A stretch of 64,000 nt of DNA from assembly GCA_963712995.1 (NCBI GenBank), contig CAVQKH010000037.1, positions 25,190 through 89,189 of the forward strand, in the 5' to 3' direction. Position 1 is the first letter of the stretch, and each line of letters opens with the position of its first letter. The notes under the pieces were generated by a model. It worked only from the letters and a program-made list of their open reading frames with translations. It made no database searches and was not told the DNA's origin. The translations under genes and the position numbers were made by a program. The DNA is from GCA-003244245 sp963712995. GTDB taxonomy: Bacteria; Actinomycetota; Actinomycetes; Mycobacteriales; Pseudonocardiaceae. This document shows, piece after piece, positions 35,699-45,633 of the stretch.

Positions 35699-36930
35699 GC
35701 ACCCACCTGCGGGCGGATGTGCCCGCACACCTCGCCGAGCCCGATGCGGGCGCCTTCGGGACCCGGTGCGGTCGCGGTGATGGACACCTCATCGCCGTCG
35801 GCGAGGAAGCTGCGGGTGGAGCCGTCCGCGAGGGTCAGCGGAGTCGAGCCGTTCCAGGCGAGCTCGAGCAGCGAGCCGCGCTCCTGCGGTGCGGCGCCGC
35901 TGACCGTGCCGGAGGCGAGCAGATCGCCGGTGCGCAGGCAGGCACCGTTGACGGTCAGATGCGCCAGCTGCTGCGCGGCTGTCCAGTACATGCCGGCGAA
36001 CGGCGGCCGGGACACCAGTTGACCGTTGAGCCGTACCTCCAGGGAGATGTCCAGCCCCCACGGCTCGGTGCCGGTGTCGTCGAGATAGGGCAACGGGTGG
36101 GGATCGCGCACCGGTGGTGGGATGCGGGCAGCGCTCAACGCGTCCAGCGGGATCACCCAGGGGGAGATCGAGGTGGCGAACGACTTGCCGAGCAACGGCC
36201 CGAGCGGGACGTACTCCCAGGCCTGAATGTCCCTGGCGGACCAGTCGTTGACCAGGCACACACCGAACACGTGGTCGGTGAACCCGCTCAGCGGGACCGG
36301 GTGCCCGAGAGCCGACGGCACACCGACGACGAAGCCGAGCTCTGCCTCGAAGTCCAGCGCGGTGGAGGGACCGAAGGTGACGGTGCCGTCGGGGAGGCGC
36401 CGCTGGCCCTGCGGGCGGGTGACCGGTGTCCCGGAGACGACCACCGTGCCGGCCCGGCCGTGGTAGCCGACCGGCAGGTGCCGCCAGTTCGCCGGTAGCG
36501 CAGGCTGGCCGGGTCGCAGGATGCTCCCGACGTTGGTCGCATGCTGCTCGCAGGAGTAGAAGTCGACGTAGTCGGCGACGGTGAACGGCAGCCGCATCGT
36601 CATATCGGCGGCCCGCAGCAGCAACGGCGCCAGCACGCCGGCGTGGCGCTCGTCGGTGAGCCAGCGGGTCAGCGCGGCGCGCACCGTGGACCAGACCCGG
36701 GGTCCGGTGGCGAGCAGGGCGTCGAGGGTGCCGCCGCCGAACAGCGCGGCGTGCTCGGGCAGCAGCGTCGCGCTGGCCGCGGTGAGGTCGAGGATCGCCT
36801 CGCCCACCGCCACCCCGACCCGAGGTTGTGCCCGGGTGGCGTCGGTGAAGACACCGAAGGGCAGGGTGTGCAGGCCGAAGGGGTGGTCGGTGGCCACCTC
36901 GGCCCAGCTGGCCGGCGTCGAGGTGATCAC
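35695..36930 (-). CDS. fahA: Fumarylacetoacetase
   Basis: Last enzyme of tyrosine degradation, 411 residues, splitting fumarylacetoacetate to fumarate and acetoacetate. The N-terminal SH3-like domain starts FGLHTLPFGVF; the catalytic domain has YVDFYSCEQHATNVG (His of the catalytic pair), YHGRAGTVVVSG, the metal ligands in TALDFEAELGFVVG and GFTDHVFGVCLVNDWSARDIQAWEY, and KSFATSISPWVI. GTG 36930 overlaps the hmgA stop by GTGA; ATG 36960 is a longer alternative. Its own stop overlaps glgX. Confidence 0.95.
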
Positions 36931-38126
36931 GTGACCGGGCCCCGACCCGACCAGCTCCACGGGTAAGCCTGGTCCTCACATGCGGCGGCGCCCTCACCGA
37001 GCTCCAACGGGCGGAAGGTGTCCACCATCACCGCCAGCTCGTCGAAGAACTCCGCCCCGAGGCTGCGCTCGATCGCCCCCGGCTGCGGGCCGTGCGAGTG
37101 ACCGCCGGGATGCAGCGAGATCGACCCCTGACCGATTCCGCTGCCCTTGCGGGCCTCGTAGTCGCCCCCGCAGTAGAACATGACCTCATCGGAGTCGACG
37201 TTGGAGTGGTAGTAGGGCACCGGCACGGACAGCGGGTGGTAGTCGACCTTGCGGGGCACGAAGTTGCAGATCACGAACCCGGTACCGGCGAAGACCTGAT
37301 GTGCGGGTGGCGGTTGGTGGATGCGCCCGGTGATCGGTTCGAAGTCGGCGACGTTGAACGCGTACGGGTAGAGGCAGCCGTCCCAGCCGACGACGTCGAA
37401 CGGGTGCCGCGGGTAGGTGTAGGCGGTGCCGGTGGCACCCCGCGTGCCGCGGTGTTTGACCAGGACCTCGACGTCGGTGCCCTCGGTCACCACCGGCGCG
37501 CCGGGGCCGCGCAGGTCCCGCTCGCAGTACGGTGCGTGCTCCAGGAACTGCCCGAATCGGGACAGGTAGCGCGGCGGCGGGGTGATGTGGCTGTTCGCCT
37601 CGATGCAGTACACGCGCAGCGGCTCGTCCGGGCCGGGCACCCACCGGTGGGTGGTGCCGCGTGGCAGCACCACGTAGTCACCGGAGCGGACCTCCAGCGG
37701 GCCGAACACCGTGTGCACCGTCGCCGAGCCGGACTCCAGGTAGACGCACTCGTCGCCCAGCGCGTTGCGGTACAGCGGTGAGGCCTGACCCGCCACGGCG
37801 TAGCTGATCCGCACATCGGCGTTGCCGAGCAGCAGCCGCCGGCCCGTCACGACGTCGAGGCGTTTCCACTCCTGGCCATCGAACAGGGTGTGCAACCGCA
37901 GATGTCGCGGGAGCAGCGGTTCGTTGGGGGCCGTGTGGTGGTCGGGCAGAATCCAGGGACGGGCGTCGACGATCGCCGAGGGGATCTGCTCGTGGTAGAG
38001 CAGCGAGGAGTCCGACGAGAAGCCCTCAGCGCCCATCAGCTCCTCGTAGTACAAGGCGCCGTCGCCGCGGCGGTGCTGGGTGTGCCGCTTGCCCGGGATC
38101 GTGCCCGCCTGCCGGTAGAAGGCCAT
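36927..38126 (-). CDS. hmgA: Homogentisate 1,2-dioxygenase
   Basis: Non-haem iron ring-cleaving dioxygenase, 399 residues, turning homogentisate into maleylacetoacetate. A cupin-type protein: LGDECVYLESGSATVHTVFGPLEVRSGDYVVLPRGTTHRW (in two halves of the barrel), VGWDGCLYPYAFNVADFEP, and the C-terminal metal region NVDSDEVMFYCGGDY with SLHPGGHSHGPQPG. ATG 38126 follows GGAGAACCG. It sits 21 bp after hpd and overlaps fahA. No maleylacetoacetate isomerase gene is seen in the window. Confidence 0.95.
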   Translation of the reverse strand: MAFYRQAGTIPGKRHTQHRRGDGALYYEELMGAEGFSSDSSLLYHEQIPSAIVDARPWILPDHHTAPNEPLLPRHLRLHTLFDGQEWKRLDVVTGRRLLLGNADVRISYAVAGQASPLYRNALGDECVYLESGSATVHTVFGPLEVRSGDYVVLPRGTTHRWVPGPDEPLRVYCIEANSHITPPPRYLSRFGQFLEHAPYCERDLRGPGAPVVTEGTDVEVLVKHRGTRGATGTAYTYPRHPFDVVGWDGCLYPYAFNVADFEPITGRIHQPPPAHQVFAGTGFVICNFVPRKVDYHPLSVPVPYYHSNVDSDEVMFYCGGDYEARKGSGIGQGSISLHPGGHSHGPQPGAIERSLGAEFFDELAVMVDTFRPLELGEGAAACEDQAYPWSWSGRGPVT

Positions 38127-38147
38127 CGGTTCTCCAGATCGCCGGCG

Positions 38148-39332
38148 CTACAGATTTCCGCGGCGGGCCTGCTCGCGTTCGATGGCCTCGAACAAAGCCT
38201 TGAAGTTGCCCTTGCCGAAGCCCAGTGAGCCGTGCCGCTCGATGAGCTCGAAGAAGACAGTCGGGCGGTCCTGGACCGGTTTGGTGAACACCTGCAACAG
38301 GTAGCCGTCCTCGTCGCGGTCGGCGAGGATGCGCAGCTCACGCAGCGTTTGGACGGGTACACGGGTGTCACCGACCCACTCGCCGAGCGTGTCGTAGTAG
38401 GTATCCGGCGTGTTCAGGAACTCCACCCCCCGGGCTCGCATCGCGGTCACAGCGCCGACGATGTCGCCGGTCGCCAGCGCGATGTGCTGCACGCCTGGGC
38501 CGCCGTTGAACTCCAGGTACTCGTCGATCTGCGAGCGCCTGCGGCCGGCTGCCGGTTCGTTGAGCGGGAACTTGACCCGGTGGTTGCCGCTGGTCACCAC
38601 CTTGGACATCAGCGCGGAGTAGCGGGTGGCGATGTCCTCGCCGACGAACTCCGCCATGTTCTGAAAGCCCATCACCCGGTTGTAGAACGACACCCAGTGA
38701 TCCATGCGACCCAGCTCGACGTTGCCCACGCAGTGATCCACCGCCTGGAACAACCGGCGCCCCGTGGGCACCAGTGGCGGGTGGGCGACGAACCCGGGGA
38801 GGAAGGGGCCCCGGTATCGGGACCGATCGACCAGGGTGTGCCGGGTGTCTCCGTAGGTCGCCAGCGCCGCGCGCCGTACCGTGCCGTGCTCGTCGGTGGC
38901 CTCGACCGGTTCCTCCAGGATGGTGGCTCCTTGCTTGCGGGCGAACGCGACCGCCCGGTCCACGTCGGGCACCTCGATGGCCAGGTCGCTCACCCCGTCG
39001 CCGTGCGCGCTCACCCGCTGGGCCAGCGGGGTGCCGGCCCGCGCTGCGCCGGTGAGCACGAACCGGGCCCGCCCGGAGACCAGCACGTACTCCACGCTGT
39101 CCCGGTAGCCCTGTTCCGGGCCTCGGTAGGCCACGCAGGTCATGCCGAACGCGGTGGAGTAGAAGTGCGCCGCCTGCCGCGCGTTGCCCAGCGCGAAGAC
39201 GATGTGGTCCATGCCGGTGACCGGGAACGGATCCGATCCAAGATCATGCGCGACGCCACCGATCAAGGCGTTGACATCACTGCGTTGCGCCGTCCCAGCG
39301 GGCCGGTACGGCGACCGGGACGATGTGGTCAT
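38148..39332 (-). CDS. hpd: 4-hydroxyphenylpyruvate dioxygenase
   Basis: Iron-dependent dioxygenase of 394 residues, first committed step of homogentisate formation. It has two vicinal-oxygen-chelate domains; the iron ligands are the His in FQAVDHCVGN, the His in PGVQHIALAT and the Glu in TVFFELIERHG. The GFGKGNFKALFEAIEREQ C-terminal gate helix is intact. ATG 39332 is preceded directly by AAAGG with no usual spacing, so translation may be leaderless or start further in; the first 39 residues are not conserved in the family. Confidence 0.96.
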   Translation of the reverse strand: MTTSSRSPYRPAGTAQRSDVNALIGGVAHDLGSDPFPVTGMDHIVFALGNARQAAHFYSTAFGMTCVAYRGPEQGYRDSVEYVLVSGRARFVLTGAARAGTPLAQRVSAHGDGVSDLAIEVPDVDRAVAFARKQGATILEEPVEATDEHGTVRRAALATYGDTRHTLVDRSRYRGPFLPGFVAHPPLVPTGRRLFQAVDHCVGNVELGRMDHWVSFYNRVMGFQNMAEFVGEDIATRYSALMSKVVTSGNHRVKFPLNEPAAGRRRSQIDEYLEFNGGPGVQHIALATGDIVGAVTAMRARGVEFLNTPDTYYDTLGEWVGDTRVPVQTLRELRILADRDEDGYLLQVFTKPVQDRPTVFFELIERHGSLGFGKGNFKALFEAIEREQARRGNL

Positions 39333-39375
39333 CCTTTGATGCTAGCCCCGGTTTTCCCGGTCCACGTCAACGATC

Positions 39376-40203
39376 TCAGCTGGTCCAGGTGGGGGCTGCG
39401 GCGTCCAGGGCTGCGCGCATCTGATCGATCGGCGCGCGGTGACCGGTCATCAGCTCGACCTGGGCGACGGCCTGGTGCAGCAGGACCGCCAGACCGCTGA
39501 CGATCCGGCAGCCGGCGGCGAGCGCGGAAGCGGCCAGCGGGGTGGGCCACGGCGAATAGACGACATCGAGCACCACCGGCCGGGTGACCCACTGCTGAGC
39601 GGTCAGCGGATCGGCAGCACCGGCCGGCAGGGTGCAGATGACCACGTCGGCCTCGGGTAGCTGCACATCCGGTAGCCCGCCGGAGATCGTCGGCCGGACA
39701 CCGAGCCGCTCGGCCGTTGCGCACAGATCTGTCGTTCTGGCCGTATCCCGGACCAGAACCCTCGGTGCGAGTTCCCCGAGCTCGCGCAGCGCGGCGAGCG
39801 CGGCTTGGGCGGTGCCGCCGGCCCCCAGGACCACCCCGGCCTGGACCTGATCGACACCCGCTTCGCCCAGCGCGGCGAGGATGCCGGCCACGTCGGTGTT
39901 CTCGGCCCGATAGCCCTCACCTGGCGGTCCGAGCACCAGGGTGTTCGCCGCGCCGACCGCGCCGGCCAGCGGGGAGACCTGGTCGGCCACGGTCAGCGCC
40001 ACCCGCTTGAGCGGCATCGTCAAGGACAGCCCGACCCATTCCGGACCGAGCCGCTCGACGAAGGCGGGTAGCGCCGCCTGGTCGCAATTGATCGCGTCGT
40101 AACGCCAGCCGGTCAGGCCAAGCGCGGCGTAAGCAGCGCAGTGCAAGGTCGGCGACAGTGAATGCCGGATCGGTGAACCCAGCACCGCCGCCCGTCGCCT
40201 CAT
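39376..40203 (-). CDS. aroE: Shikimate dehydrogenase
   Basis: NADPH-dependent reductase of the aromatic pathway, 275 residues. Substrate site: VLGSPIRHSLSPTLHCAAY, the catalytic Lys in LTMPLKRVAL and Asp in RAENTDVAGIL; the Rossmann loop GAGGTAQAAL; the Q in LLHQAVAQVELMTG. ATG 40203 has GAGGAG close upstream; GTG 40221 is a six-codon longer option. It lies upstream of hpd on the same strand, putting aromatic synthesis beside tyrosine breakdown. Confidence 0.94.
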   Translation of the reverse strand: MRRRAAVLGSPIRHSLSPTLHCAAYAALGLTGWRYDAINCDQAALPAFVERLGPEWVGLSLTMPLKRVALTVADQVSPLAGAVGAANTLVLGPPGEGYRAENTDVAGILAALGEAGVDQVQAGVVLGAGGTAQAALAALRELGELAPRVLVRDTARTTDLCATAERLGVRPTISGGLPDVQLPEADVVICTLPAGAADPLTAQQWVTRPVVLDVVYSPWPTPLAASALAAGCRIVSGLAVLLHQAVAQVELMTGHRAPIDQMRAALDAAAPTWTS

Positions 40204-40412
40204 CGACTCCTCAACCGCCACTCATCGATCTTCCCACGGTGTCCACCTGCTGTTCACCATGGAGCCAGTATCAAGAAACCGGCCAACTGCACATGCACGT
40301 GCTCTTGCACGAAACGTTTCCGGTCTGTTATTGAGATCCGGGAGGGTAAGTTCGTCTTCACGGGCTACAGCTGTTCGGGCATACAAGTCGATGTCAGCAG
40401 GGAGGATGGCCG

Positions 40413-41219
40413 ATGGAACTGCCGAGCTGGGCCTCGGCCGACGTGGACATAGAGCACCCAAGTCCCGCCCGGGTGTACGACTACTACCTCGGTGGGTCGC
40501 ACAACTTCGCCGTGGACCGCCAGTTGGCTCGGCGTGCGATCGAGCTGTGGCCGGACCTGCCGTTGATCATGCAGGCCAACCGGGCGTTCCTGCGCCGATC
40601 GGTGCGCTATCTGGTCAGCCAAGGCATCACCCAGTTCCTGGACATCGGTTCCGGTATCCCCACCGAGGGAAATGTGCACGAGGTCGCCCAGGTCGCCTCG
40701 CCCGGGTGCCGGGTCGTGTACGTGGACGTCGATCCGGTGGCTGCCGCGCACAGCCGGGACATCCTGTCCGGGAATCCGCTTGCCGACGTCGTCCAGGCCG
40801 ACCTGCGAGACGTGGCGGAGATCTTTGATAACCCCACGGCGAGGCGGTTGCTCGACCTGACCCAGCCGATCGGTGTGCTCATGGTGGCGATGCTGCACTT
40901 CGTTCCGGACCCGGCGGACCCGGCGAGCGTCGTCGCTCTCTATCACAAGATGATGCCGCCCGGCAGCCATCTCGTCGTTTCGCACGCCACGCACGAGGGC
41001 CGGCCCGAGAGAGCCGCAGCGCACACCGAACTTTACCGGCGCGCCGGGGCACCGCTGACCATGCGCTCGCGAGCGCAGATCGAGGTGTTGCTCGGGGGGT
41101 TCGACCTCGTCCCGCCTGGCGTGGTGTTCCTGCCCCTGTGGCGTCCGGATTCCCCGGCCGACGTCGATGATCACCCCGAACGGTTCACGGGTTATGCGGT
41201 GGTAGGCCGGCGAGCATGA
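40413..41219 (+). CDS. SAM-dependent methyltransferase, Methyltransf_19/DUF574 family
   Basis: Actinobacterial methyltransferase of 268 residues. Family marks are the opening HPSPARVYDYYLGGSHNFAVDR, the SAM loop FLDIGSGIPTEGNVHEVAQ, VVYVDVDPVAAAHSRDIL and the ADLRD motif; a predicted-lipase-like end follows. ATG 40413 has GGAGGATGGCCG upstream. Natural substrate unknown. ATGA overlap with the GGDEF-EAL gene implies coupling with c-di-GMP signalling. Confidence 0.92.
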   Translation: MELPSWASADVDIEHPSPARVYDYYLGGSHNFAVDRQLARRAIELWPDLPLIMQANRAFLRRSVRYLVSQGITQFLDIGSGIPTEGNVHEVAQVASPGCRVVYVDVDPVAAAHSRDILSGNPLADVVQADLRDVAEIFDNPTARRLLDLTQPIGVLMVAMLHFVPDPADPASVVALYHKMMPPGSHLVVSHATHEGRPERAAAHTELYRRAGAPLTMRSRAQIEVLLGGFDLVPPGVVFLPLWRPDSPADVDDHPERFTGYAVVGRRA

Positions 41220-43348
41220 TCGAAGTTGATCACGAGGCGTTCGCCCGGCGTTGGACCGAGGCGATCGTCGGCACCAGCTATGTGTCGATGGGACGCCGCG
41301 TGCTCGCCGAACACCTGCTCAGACTCACCGGACAACTGGTCGATGCAGTGCTGGCCACGGATTTCGACCCCTCGGTCGGGCGCCGGATCGGCGTCGACAT
41401 GGTCGCGGCGCACTTCACCGGCACCGAGACTCTCAGCAAGACACTCGAGCTGATCGCGGAGGGATTGCCGGGTCTGTTGGGCCGCGTTTCAGGCGCCGAC
41501 ATCACCAACCGGCTGGCGCAACTGATCGGCGCCCTGGCCGCGGGCTATGCGGGTGCGTTGCGCGAGCGCAGTCTCGATGAGCAGGATGCGGTTTATCGCG
41601 CTGGGCTGCGGGCGCGCAGGCAGGCCGAACAGGCTCTCGCGGCCAGTGAAGCCAAATTCCGGGCCATGTTCACCGATGCGGCGATCGGGATCGGGATCGG
41701 TGATCTGGAGGGTAACATCACCGAAGTCAATCCGGCATTGCAACAGATGTTCGGATACACCTACGAGGAATTCGCCCAGCTCCACATCAGTGCGATGGTC
41801 CACCCGGATGATGCTTCCAGTGTCTGGCAACTCTACGATGAGCTGGTTCGCGGTGAGCGTGAGTATTTTCGAGCGGAGAAGCGGTACTACCGATCCGATG
41901 GCGGTGAGATCTGGACCCATGTCACCGTGTCGTTGGTGCGCGACGAATCCGGAAAGCCGGCGTACCAGGTAGCGATGCTGCAGGACATTTCCGAACGGCG
42001 TAACCTGCAAGCCAGGCTGCATTACCAGGCCTATCACGACCCGCTGACCAGGCTGGCCAACCGGCAGATGGTCACCGAACGGCTGACACAGATATTCGCC
42101 GAGCCGGCGGGCGAGCGCCGGATCGGATTGTTTTTTCTCGATCTCGATGGGTTCAAGATAGTCAACGACAGCCTGGGGCACCACGTCGGCGACGAGTTGC
42201 TGAAAACGGTCGCCAACCGGCTGACCAGCTGTTGCGAACCGGGGCAGTTGGTGGCACGAATGGGTGGTGACGAATTCGTGATCATCGTTGAGGACACCAC
42301 CGGACAGGACGAGGTGGCCGTGTTGGCCGACAAGGTTCTGGCCACTATGGCTGAGCCGATTCGGGTCGACCAGCATGAGCTGATGGTGACGACGAGCATC
42401 GGTGTCGTTGAGCGGGCAGTGGCGGAGACCAACCCCGACGATCTCCTCCAGGCCGGCGATATCACCATGTACCAGGCTAAATCAGCCGGCAAGGCGCGCT
42501 ACGCCATGTTCGACCAGAACCGCAACGATGACGAGGTGGCCCGGTACACGCTGTCCGCGACGATGCTGGCGGCGGTGGAGCGTGGTGAGTTCTTCGTCGA
42601 CTACCAACCCTTGCGCCGCTTGCGGGACCGCGCGCTGATCGGCGTTGAGGCCCTCGTGCGCTGGCGGCATCCGACCTTCGGTGTCCTGGGACCCGACCGC
42701 TTCATCGAGCTCGCCGAGGAGAGCGGGGCGATCGTGCAGCTCGGACGGTGGGTGCTCGTCCGGGCGTGCGAGCAGGCCCGGACGTGGCGGGACACGTTCG
42801 GTGCCGCCGCGCCGTTTGTCAGCGTCAACCTTGCGTTGCGCCAGCTTCACGAGCCCGCCCTGGTGAATGACGTCGCGGAGATTCTGGTCGCTAACCGGCT
42901 GGAGCCGGCCAGCCTGCAACTCGAGCTCACCGAGCAGGCCCTGATGCGCGATGAGGCGGGCCCACTCAGGGTGCTGACGAAGCTGCACGGGATGGGCGTG
43001 CGCATCGCCCTCGACGACTTCGGCACCGGATACTGGAACATTCCTCATCTGCGCCGGCTCCCGCTGCACGAGCTCAAGCTGTCGGGTTCGTTCGCGGTGG
43101 GAATGCAGTCCGCCTCCGGTCTGGTGGATCAGCGGATCGTGGCCGCGCTGGTGGATCTGGCGCACGCCCTGGGGCTGACGGTCACTGCGGAAGGCATCGA
43201 GACTCGTGCACAGTTCGGGCGGTTCTGTGCGGCGGGATGTGACACCGGTCAGGGTTCCTTGATCGCCTCACCCGGTCCCGCCGAGCAGATCGATGCCCTG
43301 CTCCGGGTTGCCAGCCCGCTCTGCGACGTCAGCAGAGAACCGCGATGA
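41216..43348 (+). CDS. PAS-GGDEF-EAL cyclic-di-GMP signalling protein
   Basis: Soluble 710-residue protein. Residues 1-130 form an all-helical sensor-like region; a PAS domain follows (about 142-265: FRAMFTDAAIGIGIGDLEGNITEVN); GGDEF domain about 275-435 with an intact MGGDEF motif (about residue 350); EAL domain about 450-700 with EALVRW, the Asn of SVNLALRQ, Glu of LELTEQALM, DDFGTGYW and AEGIETRAQF. The usual LKIDRSF is LKLSGSF, so the Asp of that loop is Ser. It may have cyclase activity, weakened phosphodiesterase activity, or both. Starts and stops overlap both neighbours by ATGA. Confidence 0.93.
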   Translation: MIEVDHEAFARRWTEAIVGTSYVSMGRRVLAEHLLRLTGQLVDAVLATDFDPSVGRRIGVDMVAAHFTGTETLSKTLELIAEGLPGLLGRVSGADITNRLAQLIGALAAGYAGALRERSLDEQDAVYRAGLRARRQAEQALAASEAKFRAMFTDAAIGIGIGDLEGNITEVNPALQQMFGYTYEEFAQLHISAMVHPDDASSVWQLYDELVRGEREYFRAEKRYYRSDGGEIWTHVTVSLVRDESGKPAYQVAMLQDISERRNLQARLHYQAYHDPLTRLANRQMVTERLTQIFAEPAGERRIGLFFLDLDGFKIVNDSLGHHVGDELLKTVANRLTSCCEPGQLVARMGGDEFVIIVEDTTGQDEVAVLADKVLATMAEPIRVDQHELMVTTSIGVVERAVAETNPDDLLQAGDITMYQAKSAGKARYAMFDQNRNDDEVARYTLSATMLAAVERGEFFVDYQPLRRLRDRALIGVEALVRWRHPTFGVLGPDRFIELAEESGAIVQLGRWVLVRACEQARTWRDTFGAAAPFVSVNLALRQLHEPALVNDVAEILVANRLEPASLQLELTEQALMRDEAGPLRVLTKLHGMGVRIALDDFGTGYWNIPHLRRLPLHELKLSGSFAVGMQSASGLVDQRIVAALVDLAHALGLTVTAEGIETRAQFGRFCAAGCDTGQGSLIASPGPAEQIDALLRVASPLCDVSREPR

Positions 43349-43848
43349 CCTCGATCGACCTCGCGATCGTGCTGCTGCGTCTGGTCGTGGGCCTCACCAT
43401 GGTGGTACACGGATACAACCATGTGTGGGGTCGCGGTGGGCTGGCCGGTACCACCCGCTGGTTCGGCTCGCTGGGTTTGCGACCGCCCCGGCTGCACGCG
43501 GTGCTCTCCGGTGCCGGAGAGCTCGTCGCCGGTGCGTCGTTGGCGATCGGTTTGCTCACCGCGCCGGCGGCGGCCTTCGTCGTCGGGACCATGGTGGTCG
43601 CCGGGGTCACGGTGCACCGTCCGAACGGGTTTTTCATCTTCAAGGAGGGTTACGAGTACGTGCTCATGATCGGCGTGGTGTGTGCGGCGATCGGGTTACT
43701 CGGGCCGGGTGCTGTGTCGGTGGACCGGCTGCTCGGTACCGCACTCGCGGGTCCGGTGGGGTTGGCCATCGTGGTCGGGGGAGGTGTCCTGGGCGCTGCG
43801 GTGCTCCTGGCCACCAGTTGGCGGCCTGCGCGATCACCGCGTGGCTGA
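43345..43848 (+). CDS. DoxX-family membrane protein
   Basis: A 167-residue four-helix membrane protein: VLLRLVVGLTMVVHGYNHVWGRGGLAGTTRWFGSLGL is the DoxX opening with the His-rich loop, then helices at about 58-75, 78-95, 108-125 and 138-158. DoxX proteins are associated with thiosulfate or quinol oxidation and oxidative stress, but roles vary. ATG 43345 overlaps the GGDEF-EAL stop. Confidence 0.85.
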   Translation: MTSIDLAIVLLRLVVGLTMVVHGYNHVWGRGGLAGTTRWFGSLGLRPPRLHAVLSGAGELVAGASLAIGLLTAPAAAFVVGTMVVAGVTVHRPNGFFIFKEGYEYVLMIGVVCAAIGLLGPGAVSVDRLLGTALAGPVGLAIVVGGGVLGAAVLLATSWRPARSPRG

Positions 43849-44039
43849 CCGCTGCGCCGACACGCCGCCTGGCCCAGCATGGGCGCTCATCGGATGCAAC
43901 CAATCCGGCGCACAGGCGTCTCGTTTCATAGCTGCCGATTCGGCCCACCGGCCCATATGATTGCGTAGCGTTGACTGTCGTGCGCGCTACGTGTTCACTC
44001 ACTGCAGTGCGTCTCGACGTGCCGAACAGGGGAGGGCTC

Positions 44040-45500
44040 ATGTCTCGACGGGGTGTGCTGACTGGTCTGCTGGTCAGCGGGCTGACCGCCGGAGCTTCGC
44101 TGACCGCCATGCCGGCCAGTGCGCAACCGGCGCTCACTGCGTTGTCACCATCGCTGGCCGGTCAGTTGCTCTCGACGGCCACCGGCACGATGCCGGTGAT
44201 GGTGCATGGAGCGACCCTGGCCGATGCCGAGCGGGCCGTCGCCGCCACCGGCATGCGGCGGATCACCACCTTCGGCAAGATCGGGGTGGTGATCGCCTCG
44301 GCGACCAGGCCGCAGATCGAAGCGGCCCGCACCCAACCCGGTGTGACCTATCTCGAGGGCGACCAGCCCATCGCCGTACAGGCCGCCACCTCTCAGCTCG
44401 CCACCCGTGGCCTGGAGGCCAGGCAGACCCTCATCGGGGCGAACGGCTCGGCGCTGGAAGGCAGCGGCGTCAGCATCGCGGTGATCGACTCCGGGATCGA
44501 CCCCACGCACCCGGCGTTCGCCGGTGGCAAGGTCGTGCGAAGTCTGAAGAGTGTGTGCCTGGACGAGTCCAGCACCGACACCAACTGCATCGTGGACGTG
44601 CCCAACGGCGTGAACACCGACCTGGTGTCCCTGGGGGGGCACGGTAGCCACGTGTCCAGCATCGCCGCGGGCCGAAGCGTCACTCTCAGCGACGGCACCA
44701 TCGTCTCCGGCGCCGCCCCCGAAGCCAAGATCGTCTCATTGTCCACCGGTGCGGCGGTCGCGATCCTCAGTGCGGACGCGTCGTTGAACTGGGTGCTGGA
44801 GCACCACAACGCGCCGTGCGGAGACTCCGTGCTGGCCGTGTACTGCCCGCCGATCAAGGTGGTCAACAACTCCTACGGACCGCAGGGTGGCGGCAAGTTC
44901 GATCCGAACTCGGTCACTGTCAAACTTCAGCGCCAGCTGGTCAACGAAGGCGTGGTCATGGTGTGGGCCGCCGGTAACGACAGCGGAGACGGCTCCAAGA
45001 GCCTCACCAACCCGCCGTCCCAGGACCCCACCGGCGGGGTTATCTCGGTGGCCTCCTACAACGACCAGGGCACCGGAACCCGCAACGGCCCGGTATCCAC
45101 CTTCTCCTCCCGCGGCGCGAAGGATGACCCGTTCACCTGGCCGGACATCTCCGCGCCTGGGGAGAACATCGTCGGTGCCTGCCGCGCCTACCTGCCGATC
45201 TGCTCCACCGGGCTCAAGCCGCAAAGCGGTCCGGGCCTTCTCGATGTAGGTAGCTACAACACTCTCAGCGGCACGTCCATGGCGGCGCCGCAGATCGCCG
45301 GGATCGTGGCACTGCTGTTCCAGGTCAACCCCACCGCGACGCCCGCGGAGATCGAGAAGGTGTTGAAGTCGACCGCGTTGCGCTATTCCAACGGCGCGCC
45401 TTACCAGCAGGTGAACGGATACTCGACATCCTTCGACAAGGGCACCGGGCTGGTCGACACGGTGGCTGCGTCCAAAGCGCTGGGGGCCAATAGCCACTGA
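44040..45500 (+). CDS. Secreted S8 subtilisin-like serine protease
   Basis: Exported protease of 486 residues. The N-terminus MSRRGVLTGLLVSG has a twin-arginine-like start and a signal peptide cut after about ASA; an I9-like propeptide (about 50-115, VMVHGATLADAERAVAATG) precedes the catalytic domain. The catalytic triad is visible: Asp in VIDSGIDPTHPAF (about 150), His in GGHGSHVSSIAAG (about 201) and Ser in SGTSMAAPQIAG (about 412). Four Cys may pair. ATG 44040 follows GGGGAGGGCTC; an upstream ATG at 43971 is not needed. A hairpin follows. Confidence 0.95.
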   Translation: MSRRGVLTGLLVSGLTAGASLTAMPASAQPALTALSPSLAGQLLSTATGTMPVMVHGATLADAERAVAATGMRRITTFGKIGVVIASATRPQIEAARTQPGVTYLEGDQPIAVQAATSQLATRGLEARQTLIGANGSALEGSGVSIAVIDSGIDPTHPAFAGGKVVRSLKSVCLDESSTDTNCIVDVPNGVNTDLVSLGGHGSHVSSIAAGRSVTLSDGTIVSGAAPEAKIVSLSTGAAVAILSADASLNWVLEHHNAPCGDSVLAVYCPPIKVVNNSYGPQGGGKFDPNSVTVKLQRQLVNEGVVMVWAAGNDSGDGSKSLTNPPSQDPTGGVISVASYNDQGTGTRNGPVSTFSSRGAKDDPFTWPDISAPGENIVGACRAYLPICSTGLKPQSGPGLLDVGSYNTLSGTSMAAPQIAGIVALLFQVNPTATPAEIEKVLKSTALRYSNGAPYQQVNGYSTSFDKGTGLVDTVAASKALGANSH

Positions 45501-45508
45501 ACTTTTTC

Positions 45509-45555
45509 GCCCGCGATACAGGCTGTCCGCTGGCGTGGCGCCCTGTATCGCGGGC
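45509..45555 (+). terminator. Strong hairpin after the subtilase gene
   Basis: Perfect 14-bp arms GCCCGCGATACAGG / CCTGTATCGCGGGC (45509-45522, 45542-45555) with a 19-nt loop lie 8 bp after the stop. There is no U-tract after it, as is usual in high-GC actinobacteria. Confidence 0.8.
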
Positions 45556-45633
45556 ACAATGTGTGACGATGCCCCGGTAGCGATCACGAGGACGTAGGGG
45601 AAGACGCTCCTCGTCGATCAGCGGAGGCACCAC

